Shown piece after piece: positions 1 through 8,683 of a stretch of 64,000 nucleotides of DNA (its first letter is position 1; each line of letters begins with the position of its first letter). The stretch is taken from NCBI RefSeq assembly GCF_014650995.1, contig NZ_BMWA01000001.1, positions 1 through 64,000 on the forward strand, written 5' to 3'. Source of the stretch: Streptomyces viridiviolaceus. Lineage in GTDB: Bacteria > Actinomycetota > Actinomycetes > Streptomycetales > Streptomycetaceae. The notes beneath the pieces were generated by a model. That model saw only the letters and a program-made list of their open reading frames with translations. It was not told where the DNA came from and ran no database searches. Position numbers and translations under genes: made by a program.

Positions 1-173
1 ATGATCCCGACCTCGGTCAGACCCACCTCGGCGAAGTTGCCCAGGGTCAGGTCCAGCACCGTGATGCCGTCCTCCGCGCCCTCGGGCCCCACCGGCACCA
101 GCGCCTTGGGCAGGGTGTCGGTGTAGGGACGCAGACGCCGTCCGGCGCCGGCCGCCAGCACGAGGCCGATCAT
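1..173 (-). CDS. NTP transferase (sugar/polyol-phosphate nucleotidyltransferase), 5' part only
   Basis: Only the first 57 codons lie in the window; the gene continues past base 1. The start MIGLVLAAGAGRRLRPYT followed by LPKALVPVG is the nucleotide-binding signature of NTP transferases (GxGxRLxPxT...PKxLxP). These enzymes join a nucleoside triphosphate to a sugar or polyol phosphate in the cytosol. The ATG overlaps the stop codon of the upstream CDP-alcohol transferase gene by four bases (ATGA), so the two are translationally coupled. The pairing recalls inositol-phosphate cytidylyltransferase plus CDP-alcohol transferase systems, but the substrate cannot be read from this fragment. Family call is firm; specificity is inference. 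Confidence 0.85.
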   Translation of the reverse strand, partial: MIGLVLAAGAGRRLRPYTDTLPKALVPVGPEGAEDGITVLDLTLGNFAEVGLTEVGI

Positions 174-2023
174 GCGGGTTCTCCTTCGTCGTGTACGGCG
201 GGTGCGCCGCCCTTGTGGGCGGCGACCCAGAAGCGGATGCTCTCCACGAGCACCACGAGGCCGACGGCCACGGCGAGGACCGTGAGCGCGACCTTGAAAT
301 CTGTGGCGGTGAGCAGAACGGCCAGCACCGCGATCACCAGCGTGCGGCCCTCGTGCCCCCCGATCGCCCGCACCAGCGGGCGCGGGGGCGCGCCCGCCTC
401 GCCACGGATGCGGTAGACCGTGTCGTAGTGATGGTAGGCGACCGCGGACACCAGTCCGAAAGCTGCCGGAAGTGCCCCGTTCACGTCCGCTTTGGCCGCC
501 AGTACCAGGACGGTGCCGTATTCGGCGGCCCGGAAGAACGGGGGGACGAGCCAGTCGAGAGCGCCCTTGAGGGGGCGGGCGACGGCCAGGCCGGAGGTCA
601 GTGCGTAGCCGAGCGCGGCGACCGCCGGCCAGGGGCTCCCGAAGCCGGTCAGCGCGGCCGTGGCGACGACGGCGGCACCGCCGAGCAGGGCGACGGCGGG
701 GGCGGTGAAGCCGGGCAGGCGGCGGGCGGGCCGCTTGAGGACGGCGGCGATGCCCTCGGCGAGCGGTCCCGAGTCCGCGAGGTCGGCGAGCGCCTGCGCG
801 GCCCGGTCCGTCCTCCTGGCCTTGCGGGTGAGCGAGCGCAGCACCCGGCCCGCGGTGGTGTACGTGGCGGCGAAGGCGCAGCCGATCAGCAGGACGTAGA
901 AGGTGATCCGCGGGGTGGTGACCGCGGTCAGCACGGCGATCATCGCCCAGCGTTCGCCGATGGGCAGGACGATCATGCGGCGCACCCAGACCGTCCAGCC
1001 GACGCTGTCGAGCTTGTCGGAGAGGGCCGCGGTGGGGCTGGTGTTGGCGGTGGCGTCGTGGTTGGCCTCGTTGAAGGAGAAGTCCACGACGTGCCGGCAG
1101 GTCTGGAGGACCATCGCGCCGAGGGCGAGGGCCCATACGTCGTCACCGCCGCGGGCGGCTCCGAGGGCGAGGCCCGCGTAGTAGGCGTACTCCTTGGCGC
1201 GGTCGAAGGTGGCGTCCAGCCAGGCTCCGAGCGTGGAGTACTGCAGGGAGTAGCGGGCGAGCTGCCCGTCGGTGCAGTCGAGGACGAAGGAGGCGATCAG
1301 CAGGACTCCGGCGGCGACGAAGCCGCCGCGGGTGCCGGTGGCGGCGCAGCCCGCCGCTATGAGCGCGGTGAGCAGCGAGGCGGTGGTGACCTGGTTCGGG
1401 GTCAGACCGCGTCGGGCGCACCAGCGGGCGACGTAGCGGGAGTAGGGGCTGATGAAGAAGGTGGTGAAGAAACCGTCGCGGCCTTTGACGGCCGACTTCA
1501 GGCGTACGGCCTCGTCGTCGACGGAGGCCACGGTCTGCCGTGCCTCGTTGCGGGCCTGGGGGTCGGCGGGGACGGCGGCGACGAGGCTGCCGAGCTCGGG
1601 CCGGTGCACGTCGGCACCGTCGGCGTCGAGGGCGGCGACGACCCGGTCGGCGAGGCTGTCGACGTCCCCCGCGACCGGCCTCGCTCGCGCGGGGGCGCCC
1701 CCACCGGCCGAACCGCAGCCGGCGGAGTTCTCGCGGGCCATGGCCCGGGTCAGCGCCTGGCGGGCGTCCGGCCGGGCCGTCACGGCGCCGGGGATCGCGG
1801 CGAGCGGGAAGCGCGGGTCGGTGAGGCCGAGGCGCAGGGCGTGCAGGTGGCCCACGAACCGGGCGTCCACCAGGGCGACCCGTTCGCCGGCCGGCACGTG
1901 CGCCAGCAGGGTCTCGGCGTCGGCGGCCGGCGAGGCGAGGCGCACGTCGAACCCGAGGGACCGCAGATCGTCCTCGATCGACGAACCGGGGACCGGCTGA
2001 CCGGTGAGGATGGCGGTCGGCAA
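170..2023 (-). CDS. CDP-alcohol phosphatidyltransferase family membrane protein (DUF5941-type)
   Basis: A 617-residue protein. Residues 1 to about 175 are soluble and poorly conserved in appearance, with a low-complexity stretch near 100-118. A membrane CDP-alcohol phosphotransferase domain follows, with the full motif D249..D252-G253..A256-R257....G266...D270...D274. A second multi-membrane half (about 430-600) resembles the DUF5941 tail of actinobacterial homologues. The enzyme should transfer a phospho-alcohol from CDP-alcohol to an acceptor alcohol at the membrane. Its stop overlaps the start of the nucleotidyltransferase, which may make the activated donor. The product could be a polar lipid or a soluble phosphodiester; this is not settled by sequence. 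Confidence 0.85.
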   Translation of the reverse strand: MPTAILTGQPVPGSSIEDDLRSLGFDVRLASPAADAETLLAHVPAGERVALVDARFVGHLHALRLGLTDPRFPLAAIPGAVTARPDARQALTRAMARENSAGCGSAGGGAPARARPVAGDVDSLADRVVAALDADGADVHRPELGSLVAAVPADPQARNEARQTVASVDDEAVRLKSAVKGRDGFFTTFFISPYSRYVARWCARRGLTPNQVTTASLLTALIAAGCAATGTRGGFVAAGVLLIASFVLDCTDGQLARYSLQYSTLGAWLDATFDRAKEYAYYAGLALGAARGGDDVWALALGAMVLQTCRHVVDFSFNEANHDATANTSPTAALSDKLDSVGWTVWVRRMIVLPIGERWAMIAVLTAVTTPRITFYVLLIGCAFAATYTTAGRVLRSLTRKARRTDRAAQALADLADSGPLAEGIAAVLKRPARRLPGFTAPAVALLGGAAVVATAALTGFGSPWPAVAALGYALTSGLAVARPLKGALDWLVPPFFRAAEYGTVLVLAAKADVNGALPAAFGLVSAVAYHHYDTVYRIRGEAGAPPRPLVRAIGGHEGRTLVIAVLAVLLTATDFKVALTVLAVAVGLVVLVESIRFWVAAHKGGAPAVHDEGEPA

Positions 2024-2481
2024 CCGAACTCACTCCCTGGGTGCGCCGACGCCTGGGCGCCGGGCCTGTGCATGGTGGGGCGCCCGTGCCTGCGGCACCC
2101 GGGCGGCATGTCGGCAGAGGCTATCGGATGCCCGGAGCACCGCGTTCACCGCCCGTTTCTCGTTCGGTCGCCGCGACGTGCACCCGTCTTTGCCGCGATC
2201 ATCATCGTGGATCCGGGGCCCGCCCCACAAACCGCGCGCCCCCAGAACGGACATCGAGGACATCCCGCAGGACGGCCGGTCCGGCGCGAAGGGCGGGGCG
2301 GCCTCGGCGCGGCCGGTCGCCGACGATGCGGGCAGAGCGTGCCCGCCCCCCTTCCGGCTCGCTGACCTGCGCAACGTTTCCGCAGGTCAAGGCACATGAC
2401 AACGGTGTTCAGTGCCGCGTTGCCGGATACCCCCCACCCGTAGTTGACTGTGATCCGGACACACACAGGGAGGCGTCTTTC
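2024..2481. other. Intergenic region before zitB
   Basis: This 458-base gap between two divergent genes holds no convincing gene. Both strands have open frames of 100 or more codons, but they are Arg/Pro-rich shadow-like translations without ribosome sites. The right part carries the Zur-box-like site listed separately and a good ribosome site (agggagg, 2467-2473) for the cation exporter. Confidence 0.5.
2397..2411. promoter_or_regulatory. Zur-box-like operator upstream of zitB
   Basis: TGACAACGGTGTTCA agrees with the Streptomyces Zur consensus TGAAAATGATTTTCA at 11 of 15 positions, including both TGA/TCA ends and the central G and T. It lies about 70 bases before the ATG of the zinc exporter. 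From established work, S. coelicolor Zur activates zitB when zinc is abundant; I infer this is that site. Core promoter elements are not obvious. Confidence 0.5.
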
Positions 2482-3420
2482 ATGGGGGCTGGGCACGATC
2501 ACGGGCACGCGCACGGCGCTCCCGCCCGCGGCACGGCGACCACCGCGTACCGCGGCAGGCTGCGGGTTGCGCTGGCGATCACACTCGGCGTCGTGGCCGT
2601 CCAGATCGTCGGCGGCATGCTCTCCGACTCGCTCGCGCTGGTCGCCGACGCGGCGCACATGACGACGGACGCCCTGGGGCTCGGCATGGCGCTGCTGGCC
2701 ATCCACTTCGCGAACCGGCCGCCAAGTGACCGGCGCACCTTCGGCTACGCCCGCGCGGAGATCCTCGCGGCGCTGGCCAACTGCCTGCTGCTGCTCGGGG
2801 CCGGCGGCTACGTCCTGTACGAGGCGATCGAGCGATTCGTCACGCCCGCCGAGACCGACGGCGGCCTGACCGTTCTCTTCGGCGTGATCGGCCTGGTGGC
2901 CAACATGGTGTCGCTGACGCTGCTGATCCGGGGCCAGAAGGAGAGCCTGAACGTGCGCGGCGCCTTCCTGGAGGTGGCGGCGGACGCGCTGGGCTCCCTC
3001 ACCGTCATCGTCTCGGCACTGGTGATCCTGGCCACGGGCTGGCAGGCGGCGGACCCGATCGCCTCGCTCGTCATCGGCCTGATGATCGTGCCGCGCACGG
3101 TGCGGCTGCTGCGCGAGACCCTCGACGTCCTGCTGGAGGCGGCACCGAAGGACGTGGACATCGCCGAGGTACGCGCCCACATACTGGCGCTGGACGGTGT
3201 CGAGGACGTCCACGACCTGCACGCCTGGACGATCACGTCCGGCATGCCGGTGCTGTCGGCGCACGTGGTGGTGAGCGCCGAGGCGCTGACCGCGATCGGC
3301 CACGAGAAGATGCTCCACGAGCTGCAGGGCTGCCTGGGCGACCACTTCGACGTGGAGCACTGCACCTTCCAGCTGGAGCCCGGCGGTCACGCGGAGCACG
3401 AGGCCCGTCTGTGCCACTGA
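2482..3420 (+). CDS. zitB: Zinc/cation efflux protein, CDF (CzcD/ZitB) family
   Basis: A 312-residue cation diffusion facilitator. It opens with a metal-binding His-rich tail (HDHGHAH), then six predicted membrane helices with the paired metal site residues in ADAAHMTTD (TM2) and EVAADALGS (TM5). A cytosolic C-terminal domain contains the HDLHAWTI motif, and the protein ends in further His residues. It exports Zn2+ in exchange for protons. A Zur-like box upstream and synteny with S. coelicolor SCO6751 support the name zitB. ATG at 2482 follows agggagg. Confidence 0.9.
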   Translation: MGAGHDHGHAHGAPARGTATTAYRGRLRVALAITLGVVAVQIVGGMLSDSLALVADAAHMTTDALGLGMALLAIHFANRPPSDRRTFGYARAEILAALANCLLLLGAGGYVLYEAIERFVTPAETDGGLTVLFGVIGLVANMVSLTLLIRGQKESLNVRGAFLEVAADALGSLTVIVSALVILATGWQAADPIASLVIGLMIVPRTVRLLRETLDVLLEAAPKDVDIAEVRAHILALDGVEDVHDLHAWTITSGMPVLSAHVVVSAEALTAIGHEKMLHELQGCLGDHFDVEHCTFQLEPGGHAEHEARLCH

Positions 3421-3606
3421 GTCCCGGACGGTTCCCGGTTCCCGCCGCCGGGCACGATCTTCTACCGGGCCCCTTTCGGCAACCGACCGGTGACGGCCGC
3501 GGCCCGCGCCGCCGGGCGCGGGACATGCGGGTACGCCGGGAAGTGCCGGGAGTGCCGGATTCGTACGGCACACTTGGGGGCGCGAGGACCGATGCGAAGG
3601 ATGGGT

Positions 3607-4200
3607 ATGCCGATCACACCTGCCACCGCGACGCACAGTTCGTCGAACGGCACCGCAGACGCGATTTTGCTGGAGCTGGTCGACGAGAACGGCGTGACGA
3701 TCGGCACCGAGGAGAAGCTCGCCGCGCACCAGCCACCGGGGCGGCTGCATCGCGCCTTCTCCGTCTTCCTCTTCGACGAGCGCGGCCGGCTGCTGCTCCA
3801 GCAGCGCGCGCTGGGCAAGTACCACTCCCCGGGTGTGTGGTCCAACACCTGCTGCGGTCACCCCTACCCCGGCGAGGCGCCCTTCGCGGCGGCGGCCCGG
3901 CGCACGTACGAGGAGCTGGGGGTCTCCCCGTCGCTGCTCGCCGAGGCGGGCACGGTGCGCTACAACCACCCCGACCCGGCCTCGGGCCTGGTCGAGCAGG
4001 AGTACAACCACCTGTTCGTCGGCCTGGTGCAGGCACCGCTGCGGCCCGATCCCGACGAGGTGGCCCGAACGGCCTTCGCGACCCCGGCCGAGCTGGCCGA
4101 GCGGCACGAAAGGGACACGTTCTCGGCGTGGTTCATGACGGTTCTGGACGCGGCCCGTCCCGCGGTCCGGGAGCTGACGGGGCCGTCCGCCGGCTGGTGA
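3607..4200 (+). CDS. idi: Isopentenyl-diphosphate delta-isomerase, type 1
   Basis: A 197-residue Nudix-fold enzyme that interconverts isopentenyl and dimethylallyl diphosphate for isoprenoid synthesis. The catalytic cysteine region is WSNTCCGHP (about C82/C83) and the metal/catalytic glutamate is in EQEYNHLF (about E132). The start is placed at ATG 3607 because aaggatg lies 5-8 bases upstream and the length then matches the family; in-frame ATGs at 3592 and 3601 are alternatives. It ends three bases before the convergent anti-sigma-type gene. Confidence 0.95.
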   Translation: MPITPATATHSSSNGTADAILLELVDENGVTIGTEEKLAAHQPPGRLHRAFSVFLFDERGRLLLQQRALGKYHSPGVWSNTCCGHPYPGEAPFAAAARRTYEELGVSPSLLAEAGTVRYNHPDPASGLVEQEYNHLFVGLVQAPLRPDPDEVARTAFATPAELAERHERDTFSAWFMTVLDAARPAVRELTGPSAGW

Positions 4201-4203
4201 GCC

Positions 4204-4713
4204 TTACGGCAGGTGGGCGGGTTTGAGCGGCAGGGCGGCCCAGATCACCTTGCCGCCACTCGCCGTGTGGGCGACGTCGCACGCCCCGCCCGCCTCCCTG
4301 GTGATCTCGCGCACCAGGAGCAGTCCCCGTCCGCCGGTCCGGCCGTGGTCGGCCTCCAGGGCGGTCGGGCGGTAGGGGTGGTTGTCCTCCACGGAAACCC
4401 GGACCCACTCGGGGCCGACGGCCACCTCGACGGCGAGCATCGGGGACAGCAGCGCCGCGTGCCGGACGGCGTTCGTGACCAGCTCCGAGACGATCAGCAG
4501 CAGGCCCTCGGTCACGTCGTCGGAGACCGGCACGCCCTGGCGCAGCAGCAGGTCCCGCACGGCGTGCCGGGCCTGCGGGACCGAGGCGTCGACGGCGGGG
4601 GCGGTGAACCGCCAGACCCCTTCGTACGGCAGCGGCCCGGCGGGCACGGTCTCGTCGAGGGGCGCCGCCGGGCCCTCGGGGCGTGGGCCGGGCCCGCGCC
4701 CGTGATCGTCCAT
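4204..4713 (-). CDS. Anti-sigma-factor-type ATP-binding regulator (HATPase_c_2)
   Basis: A 169-residue single-domain histidine-kinase-like ATPase of the SpoIIAB/RsbW type, very abundant in Streptomyces. N box ELVTNAVRHA (about residues 77-86) and G boxes GGRGLLLVREI and GGKVIWAAL are visible; there is no kinase dimerisation domain. Such proteins bind sigma factors or anti-anti-sigma partners, but no partner gene is nearby. The ATG at 4713 has aagggtgg upstream. A longer frame exists upstream but reads antisense to the crotonase gene and is rejected. Confidence 0.85.
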   Translation of the reverse strand: MDDHGRGPGPRPEGPAAPLDETVPAGPLPYEGVWRFTAPAVDASVPQARHAVRDLLLRQGVPVSDDVTEGLLLIVSELVTNAVRHAALLSPMLAVEVAVGPEWVRVSVEDNHPYRPTALEADHGRTGGRGLLLVREITREAGGACDVAHTASGGKVIWAALPLKPAHLP

Positions 4714-4981
4714 CGTCCGGTCGCCACCCTTGCGCTCGATTGTCACCACACCCCTGAGTGTTGGTAACGAGTCGCTGCGCTCCGGAGATCTGAACACAAG
4801 TCGGCAGATATCGAACGGTTCTGATCGTTGGCGTATGACACGGTCAGTTGTGGGACTGTTCCTGTGCCTGTTGCGCCGACTCGGCGAACTATTCGGGTTG
4901 TACGGGTTTGGCGGGACACCGGTCCCAGGCAGGTCCGGGGCGCCCGGACCGGCGTCCGGCCGGGCGGATAGCATCCGGCGC
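4714..4981. other. Divergent promoter region, anti-sigma gene / crotonase gene
   Basis: These 268 bases between two divergent starts are locally less GC-rich than the genes. They must contain promoters in both directions. I see no clear -10/-35 pair or long inverted repeat. Confidence 0.4.
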
Positions 4982-5737
4982 ATGGAGCCGCAGCTGCTGC
5001 ACCGGGTCGCCGACTCGGTCGCCACCGTCGTCGTCCACCACCCGGCCAAGCGCAACGCCATGACGGCCGCGATGTGGCGGGCGCTGCCGGCCCTGCTCGA
5101 CGCCCTGGCGGGCGATCCGGCCGTACGGGCGCTGGTGCTCACCGGTGAGGGGGCCACCTTCTGCGCCGGGGCCGACATCTCGACGCTGCGCGAGTCGGCC
5201 GAGGAGGCGCAAGGGCTCGCCGTGCACGCCGAGGAGGCCCTCGCCGCCTTCCCGAAGCCGACGCTGGCGGCCATCCGCGGGCACTGCGTGGGCGGCGGGG
5301 CGCAGCTCGCGGCGGCCTGCGACCTGCGGTTCGCGGAGGAGGGGTCGCTGTTCGGGGTGACGCCGGCCAAGCTGGGCGTCGTCTACCCGGCGTCCGCCAC
5401 CCGGCGGCTGGTGTCGCTGGTGGGCCCGGCCACCGCCAAGTACCTGCTGTTCTCCGGGGAGTTGATCGACGCCGGGCGAGCGCTGCGCACGGGTCTGGTC
5501 GACGAGGTGCTGCCCGAGGGCGAACTCGGCAAGCGGGTCGCGGAGTTCGCCAGGGTCCTGGTGTCCCGCTCGCAGCTCACCCAGTCCGCGGCGAAGGAGT
5601 TCGCGAACGGGCGCACCGACCGGGACGCGTACTGGTCCGCGCAGGCACGCGGCAGCGGCGACACCGCGGAGGGCGTCGCCGCGTTCCTGGAGCGCAGGCA
5701 GCCGCGCTTCACGTGGAGCGTGCCTACGTCAGGATGA
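4982..5737 (+). CDS. Enoyl-CoA hydratase/isomerase family protein
   Basis: A 251-residue crotonase-fold protein. The oxyanion-hole segments are FCAGADISTL (about residues 60-69) and GHCVGGGAQLAAACDLR (about 101-117). The usual catalytic glutamates of true enoyl-CoA hydratases are not clearly present; the region after the second oxyanion loop reads FGVTPAKLGVVYP. The substrate is therefore uncertain. It probably acts on a CoA thioester in the cytosol. The ATG at 4982 has no strong ribosome site. Its 3' end overlaps the convergent DJ-1 gene by 14 bases. Confidence 0.85.
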   Translation: MEPQLLHRVADSVATVVVHHPAKRNAMTAAMWRALPALLDALAGDPAVRALVLTGEGATFCAGADISTLRESAEEAQGLAVHAEEALAAFPKPTLAAIRGHCVGGGAQLAAACDLRFAEEGSLFGVTPAKLGVVYPASATRRLVSLVGPATAKYLLFSGELIDAGRALRTGLVDEVLPEGELGKRVAEFARVLVSRSQLTQSAAKEFANGRTDRDAYWSAQARGSGDTAEGVAAFLERRQPRFTWSVPTSG

Positions 5738-6359
5738 ACCGGCTGCCGGCGCGGAACTCCTCGACGAGGTGCGCGGGCGCCTTCTGCGGGGACCCCGCGT
5801 CGTAGGGCGGCTGCGGGTCGTACTCCGTGAGCAGCTGCACGGCCCGGGCGTGGTCGTCGCCGGCGATCCGGCCGAGCAGGGTGAGCCCCATGTCGATGCC
5901 GGAGGAGACGCCGGCCGCGGTGACGTACTTGCCGTCGGTGACGACCCGCTCCCCCGTCGGCTCGGCACCGAACCGCTTCAGGAAGTCCAGGGCCAGCCAG
6001 TGCGAGGTGGCGCGGCGGCCCTCCAGCAGCCCGGCGGCGGCGAGCAGCAGGGAGCCGGTGCACACCGAGGTGGTCCAGGTGCTGGTGGCGTCGGCGGTGC
6101 GCAGCCAGTCCAGCAGGGTCTCGTTGTCCATCTGCGGGGTCTGGCCGGGTCCGCCGGGGACGACGACGATGTCGGGGTCCGGCACGTCGGCCAGGGTCCT
6201 GTCCGCGGTGAGGGCGAGGTTCCCGGTGTCGGTGCGGACGGGGCCGGTCCGCTCGGCGACGAAGACGGTCTCCGCGTCCGGGAGGCGGCCGAGGGTCTCG
6301 TACGGCCCCACGGCGTCGAGGGCGGTGAAGCGGTCGTAGAGGACGATGGCGATCTGCAC
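5724..6359 (-). CDS. DJ-1/PfpI family protein, isonitrile-hydratase-like
   Basis: A 211-residue DJ-1/PfpI-fold protein. The nucleophile elbow is TTSVCTGSLLLAAAG with C100, and an acidic residue in TALDAVGPYE (about D15) sits where isocyanide hydratase InhA has its catalytic Asp. The GGPG turn (about 69-72) and SGIDMGL are typical. The family hydrates isonitriles or acts as a glyoxalase or chaperone; isonitrile hydratase is the closest match by motif but unproven. It lies 39 bases after a GlxA-type regulator that shares the same fold and is probably in its operon. Confidence 0.85.
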   Translation of the reverse strand: MQIAIVLYDRFTALDAVGPYETLGRLPDAETVFVAERTGPVRTDTGNLALTADRTLADVPDPDIVVVPGGPGQTPQMDNETLLDWLRTADATSTWTTSVCTGSLLLAAAGLLEGRRATSHWLALDFLKRFGAEPTGERVVTDGKYVTAAGVSSGIDMGLTLLGRIAGDDHARAVQLLTEYDPQPPYDAGSPQKAPAHLVEEFRAGSRFILT

Positions 6360-6398
6360 GGAGTTCCTTCCGTCGGTTGTCGGCGGGTGGTGCGGGGT

Positions 6399-7358
6399 TC
6401 AGTGGACGGGCGCGGGGCGGAACCGCCGGCGGTACTCGGCCGGTGAGGTGCCGAGCGCCTTGACGAAGGCGCGGCGCATGGCCTCGGGGGTGCCGTAGCC
6501 GCTGGCGCGGGAGATCTCCTCGACGCCGTCGGCGGTGTCCTCCAGCAGGCGGCGGGCGTGTTCGAGGCGGACCCGGTCGACGTACCGGCCGGGTGTCGTG
6601 CCGGTCTCGGCCAGGAACGCGCGGGCGAAGTGGCGCGGGGAGAGGCGGGCGCGGGCCGCGAGGGACTCGACGCCGAGGTCTGCGCCGGGATGCTCGGTGA
6701 TCCACTGCTGGACCTCCCGCAGCGGCTCGCGGCACGCGGTCTGCGCGGCGAGCTGCGCACTGAACTGGGCCTGGTTCCCGGGCCGGCGCAGGAAGACCAC
6801 GAGATGGCGGGCGACCGTCAGGGCGACGTCCCGGCCCACGTCCTCCTCCACCAGGGCGAGGGCGAGGTCGATGCCCGAGGTGACGCCGGCGGAGGTGGCG
6901 ACGTGGCCGTCCCGGACGTAGATCGGGTCGGGGTCGACGTCGACGGCGGGGTGGTCGCGGGCGAGCTTGTCGCAGTAGGCCCAGTGCGTGGTGGCGCGGC
7001 GGCCGTCCAGGAGTCCGGCCGCGGCGAGCAGGACGGCCCCGGTGCACACGGAGACCAGGCGACGGGCGCGGGGGCCGTGTCCGCGCAGCCAGTCGGTCAG
7101 GCGCGGGTCGGGGCTGCGGGTGCCCTGGCCGCCGGGGACCAGGAGGGTGTGCGGCTCAGGCGCCCCGGTGAGGGCCTGGTCCGGTACGAGGGTCAGGCCG
7201 CTGGAGGTGCGCACGGGAGCCCCGTCGAGGGACGCCGTCCGGATGCGGTACGTCCCCGGCGCGCACTTCTCGGCGCCCGCGAAGACCTCCACGGGGCCGG
7301 TGACGTCGAGGCTCTGGACGTCGTCGAAGAGGACGACGAGGACGGTTCGCTGCGCCAT
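6399..7358 (-). CDS. GlxA-family AraC-type transcriptional regulator (DJ-1 domain plus HTH)
   Basis: A 319-residue regulator. Residues 1 to about 190 form a DJ-1/PfpI-like sensor domain (VSVCTGAVLLAAAG at the elbow). Residues about 215-315 form an AraC-type double helix-turn-helix (LGVESLAARARLSPRHFARAF and ISRASGYGTPEAMRRAF). It is likely to bind a small ligand and control the DJ-1 enzyme gene just downstream. Start at ATG 7358 is chosen because MAQRTVLVVLFDDV begins the conserved domain; an ATG 21 codons upstream is possible. Confidence 0.9.
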   Translation of the reverse strand: MAQRTVLVVLFDDVQSLDVTGPVEVFAGAEKCAPGTYRIRTASLDGAPVRTSSGLTLVPDQALTGAPEPHTLLVPGGQGTRSPDPRLTDWLRGHGPRARRLVSVCTGAVLLAAAGLLDGRRATTHWAYCDKLARDHPAVDVDPDPIYVRDGHVATSAGVTSGIDLALALVEEDVGRDVALTVARHLVVFLRRPGNQAQFSAQLAAQTACREPLREVQQWITEHPGADLGVESLAARARLSPRHFARAFLAETGTTPGRYVDRVRLEHARRLLEDTADGVEEISRASGYGTPEAMRRAFVKALGTSPAEYRRRFRPAPVH

Positions 7359-7471
7359 GCACACGATTCTTTTCCCGTCCGGAGACGACCGCAATGACGA
7401 GTACCCCACCTTTCCTGCCATGCGGCCGCGACCCGTGGAGGACGTACTGAGCGGTTGGTAACGTGCCCGGC

Positions 7472-8341
7472 ATGACGACTGCCACCCTCGACGGACGCGC
7501 CGCGCGCCGTTGCCACAACGCGCTCAACTCGCTGCACTCGACGCACTACTTCTCACCCGACCTGGGCCGGGAGGTGGGCGCGCTCGGCATCACCGATCCC
7601 CGGGCCGTCAACTTCGCGGTGCGTGCCGCCGCGCTCGGACCGGTCGGGGCCGGCACGGTGGCGGCGACGTTCTACAACTACAAGTACGAGCTGGTCGCCC
7701 GGCACGTGCCCGCGGTGTGGGCGACGGCCGGCCCGGACCAGGTCCTGGCCGCACGCACGCGTGCCGTCGACGCCACACTGCGCCGCCTGCTGGGCGAGGA
7801 GGCCGTGGCGTCCGCGGAGATGGCGCAGGCCGCCCGACTGGCACTGCGGGCCGCCGAGGGCTGTTCGCGCAGCGCCCGCCCGCTGTACTCCGCCCACGCC
7901 GATCTGCCCGTGCCCGAGGAACCCCACCTGGCGTACTGGCACGCCGCGACGCTGCTGCGCGAACACCGGGGCGACGGGCACCTCGCCGCGCTGATGGCCG
8001 CCGGTCTCGACGGACTCGAGGCGCTGGTCACCCACACCGCGACCGGCAAGGGCATGGCACCGAAGTGGGTCTTCAGCACCCGCGGCTGGACGCGGGAGGA
8101 ATGGGACGCGGCGACGGCCCGGCTGCGCGACCGCGGTCTGCTCGACGGCAGCGGCGAGCCGACCGAGCGGGGCGTCGCGCTGCGCGAGGAGATCGAGCAG
8201 GAGACGGACCGGCTGGATGCCGCCCCCTACGCGCACCTGGGCGAGAAGGACGTGGCGCGCCTGACGGAGCTCGCGGCGGTCTTCGCGCGTGCCGCCCTCG
8301 GCGCCGGCGCCTTCCCTGCGGATCTGCTCGGCAAGCGCTGA
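7472..8341 (+). CDS. SCO6745-family protein (winged-helix-like, unknown function)
   Basis: A 289-residue soluble protein of a family named after its S. coelicolor member. The N-terminal part contains LNSLHSTHYFSPD and YNYKYELVARHVPAVW. The C-terminal part (about 195-260) reads like a MarR/SalK winged helix: WTREEWDAATARLRDRGLLD, then TERGVALREEIEQETDRL. No catalytic motif is recognised. It could be a regulator or a thioesterase-linked accessory protein, but nothing here decides. ATG 7472 is preferred to GTG 7463, which is in the same frame. Confidence 0.8.
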   Translation: MTTATLDGRAARRCHNALNSLHSTHYFSPDLGREVGALGITDPRAVNFAVRAAALGPVGAGTVAATFYNYKYELVARHVPAVWATAGPDQVLAARTRAVDATLRRLLGEEAVASAEMAQAARLALRAAEGCSRSARPLYSAHADLPVPEEPHLAYWHAATLLREHRGDGHLAALMAAGLDGLEALVTHTATGKGMAPKWVFSTRGWTREEWDAATARLRDRGLLDGSGEPTERGVALREEIEQETDRLDAAPYAHLGEKDVARLTELAAVFARAALGAGAFPADLLGKR

Positions 8342-8434
8342 TCGACACGCCGACGGCGGACGGGCATGTCAGGCCCTTGTCGAGGTACCCGTCCTCTCCC
8401 GGCCGGAGGGGCCGGGAGAGGAAAGGGGTTTTTC

Positions 8435-8566
8435 GTGTTCCGTGCCATCGCAGACGTACTGCGCCAGATCGGTGGCGCCGTCGCCACCGTCGTGACGCTT
8501 CCCTTCCGGGCCCTGGCCCGGCTCTTCGGCGGGGCCTCGTCCTCCACCCGCAGCCGCAAGGTCTGA
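8435..8566 (+). CDS. LPFR-motif small protein
   Basis: A 43-codon gene starting with GTG 8435 behind a strong ribosome site (gagaggaaagggg). The peptide has an amphipathic first half (MFRAIADVLRQIGGAVATVV) and then LPFRALARLFGGAS, the sequence that names the Streptomyces LPFR-motif small proteins, with a basic SRKV end. It probably sits at the membrane. Function is unknown. The ribosome site, conserved motif and isolated position between genes support it as real. Confidence 0.75.
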   Translation: MFRAIADVLRQIGGAVATVVTLPFRALARLFGGASSSTRSRKV

Positions 8567-8683
8567 TCCGGCGGGGCGAATTCCGCCCGGTCGCGACCGG
8601 CCGGGGTGCCGCCCTGATCCCCGATTGTCGGCGCCACCTGCCACAATTGCCGCGCAACCTCAGTGAGAAGGCGGTACGGGATC

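Noticed and set aside
191..2365. 724-codon plus-strand open frame
   Set aside because: Antisense to the CDP-alcohol transferase; composed of Gly/Asp/Arg-rich shadow sequence.
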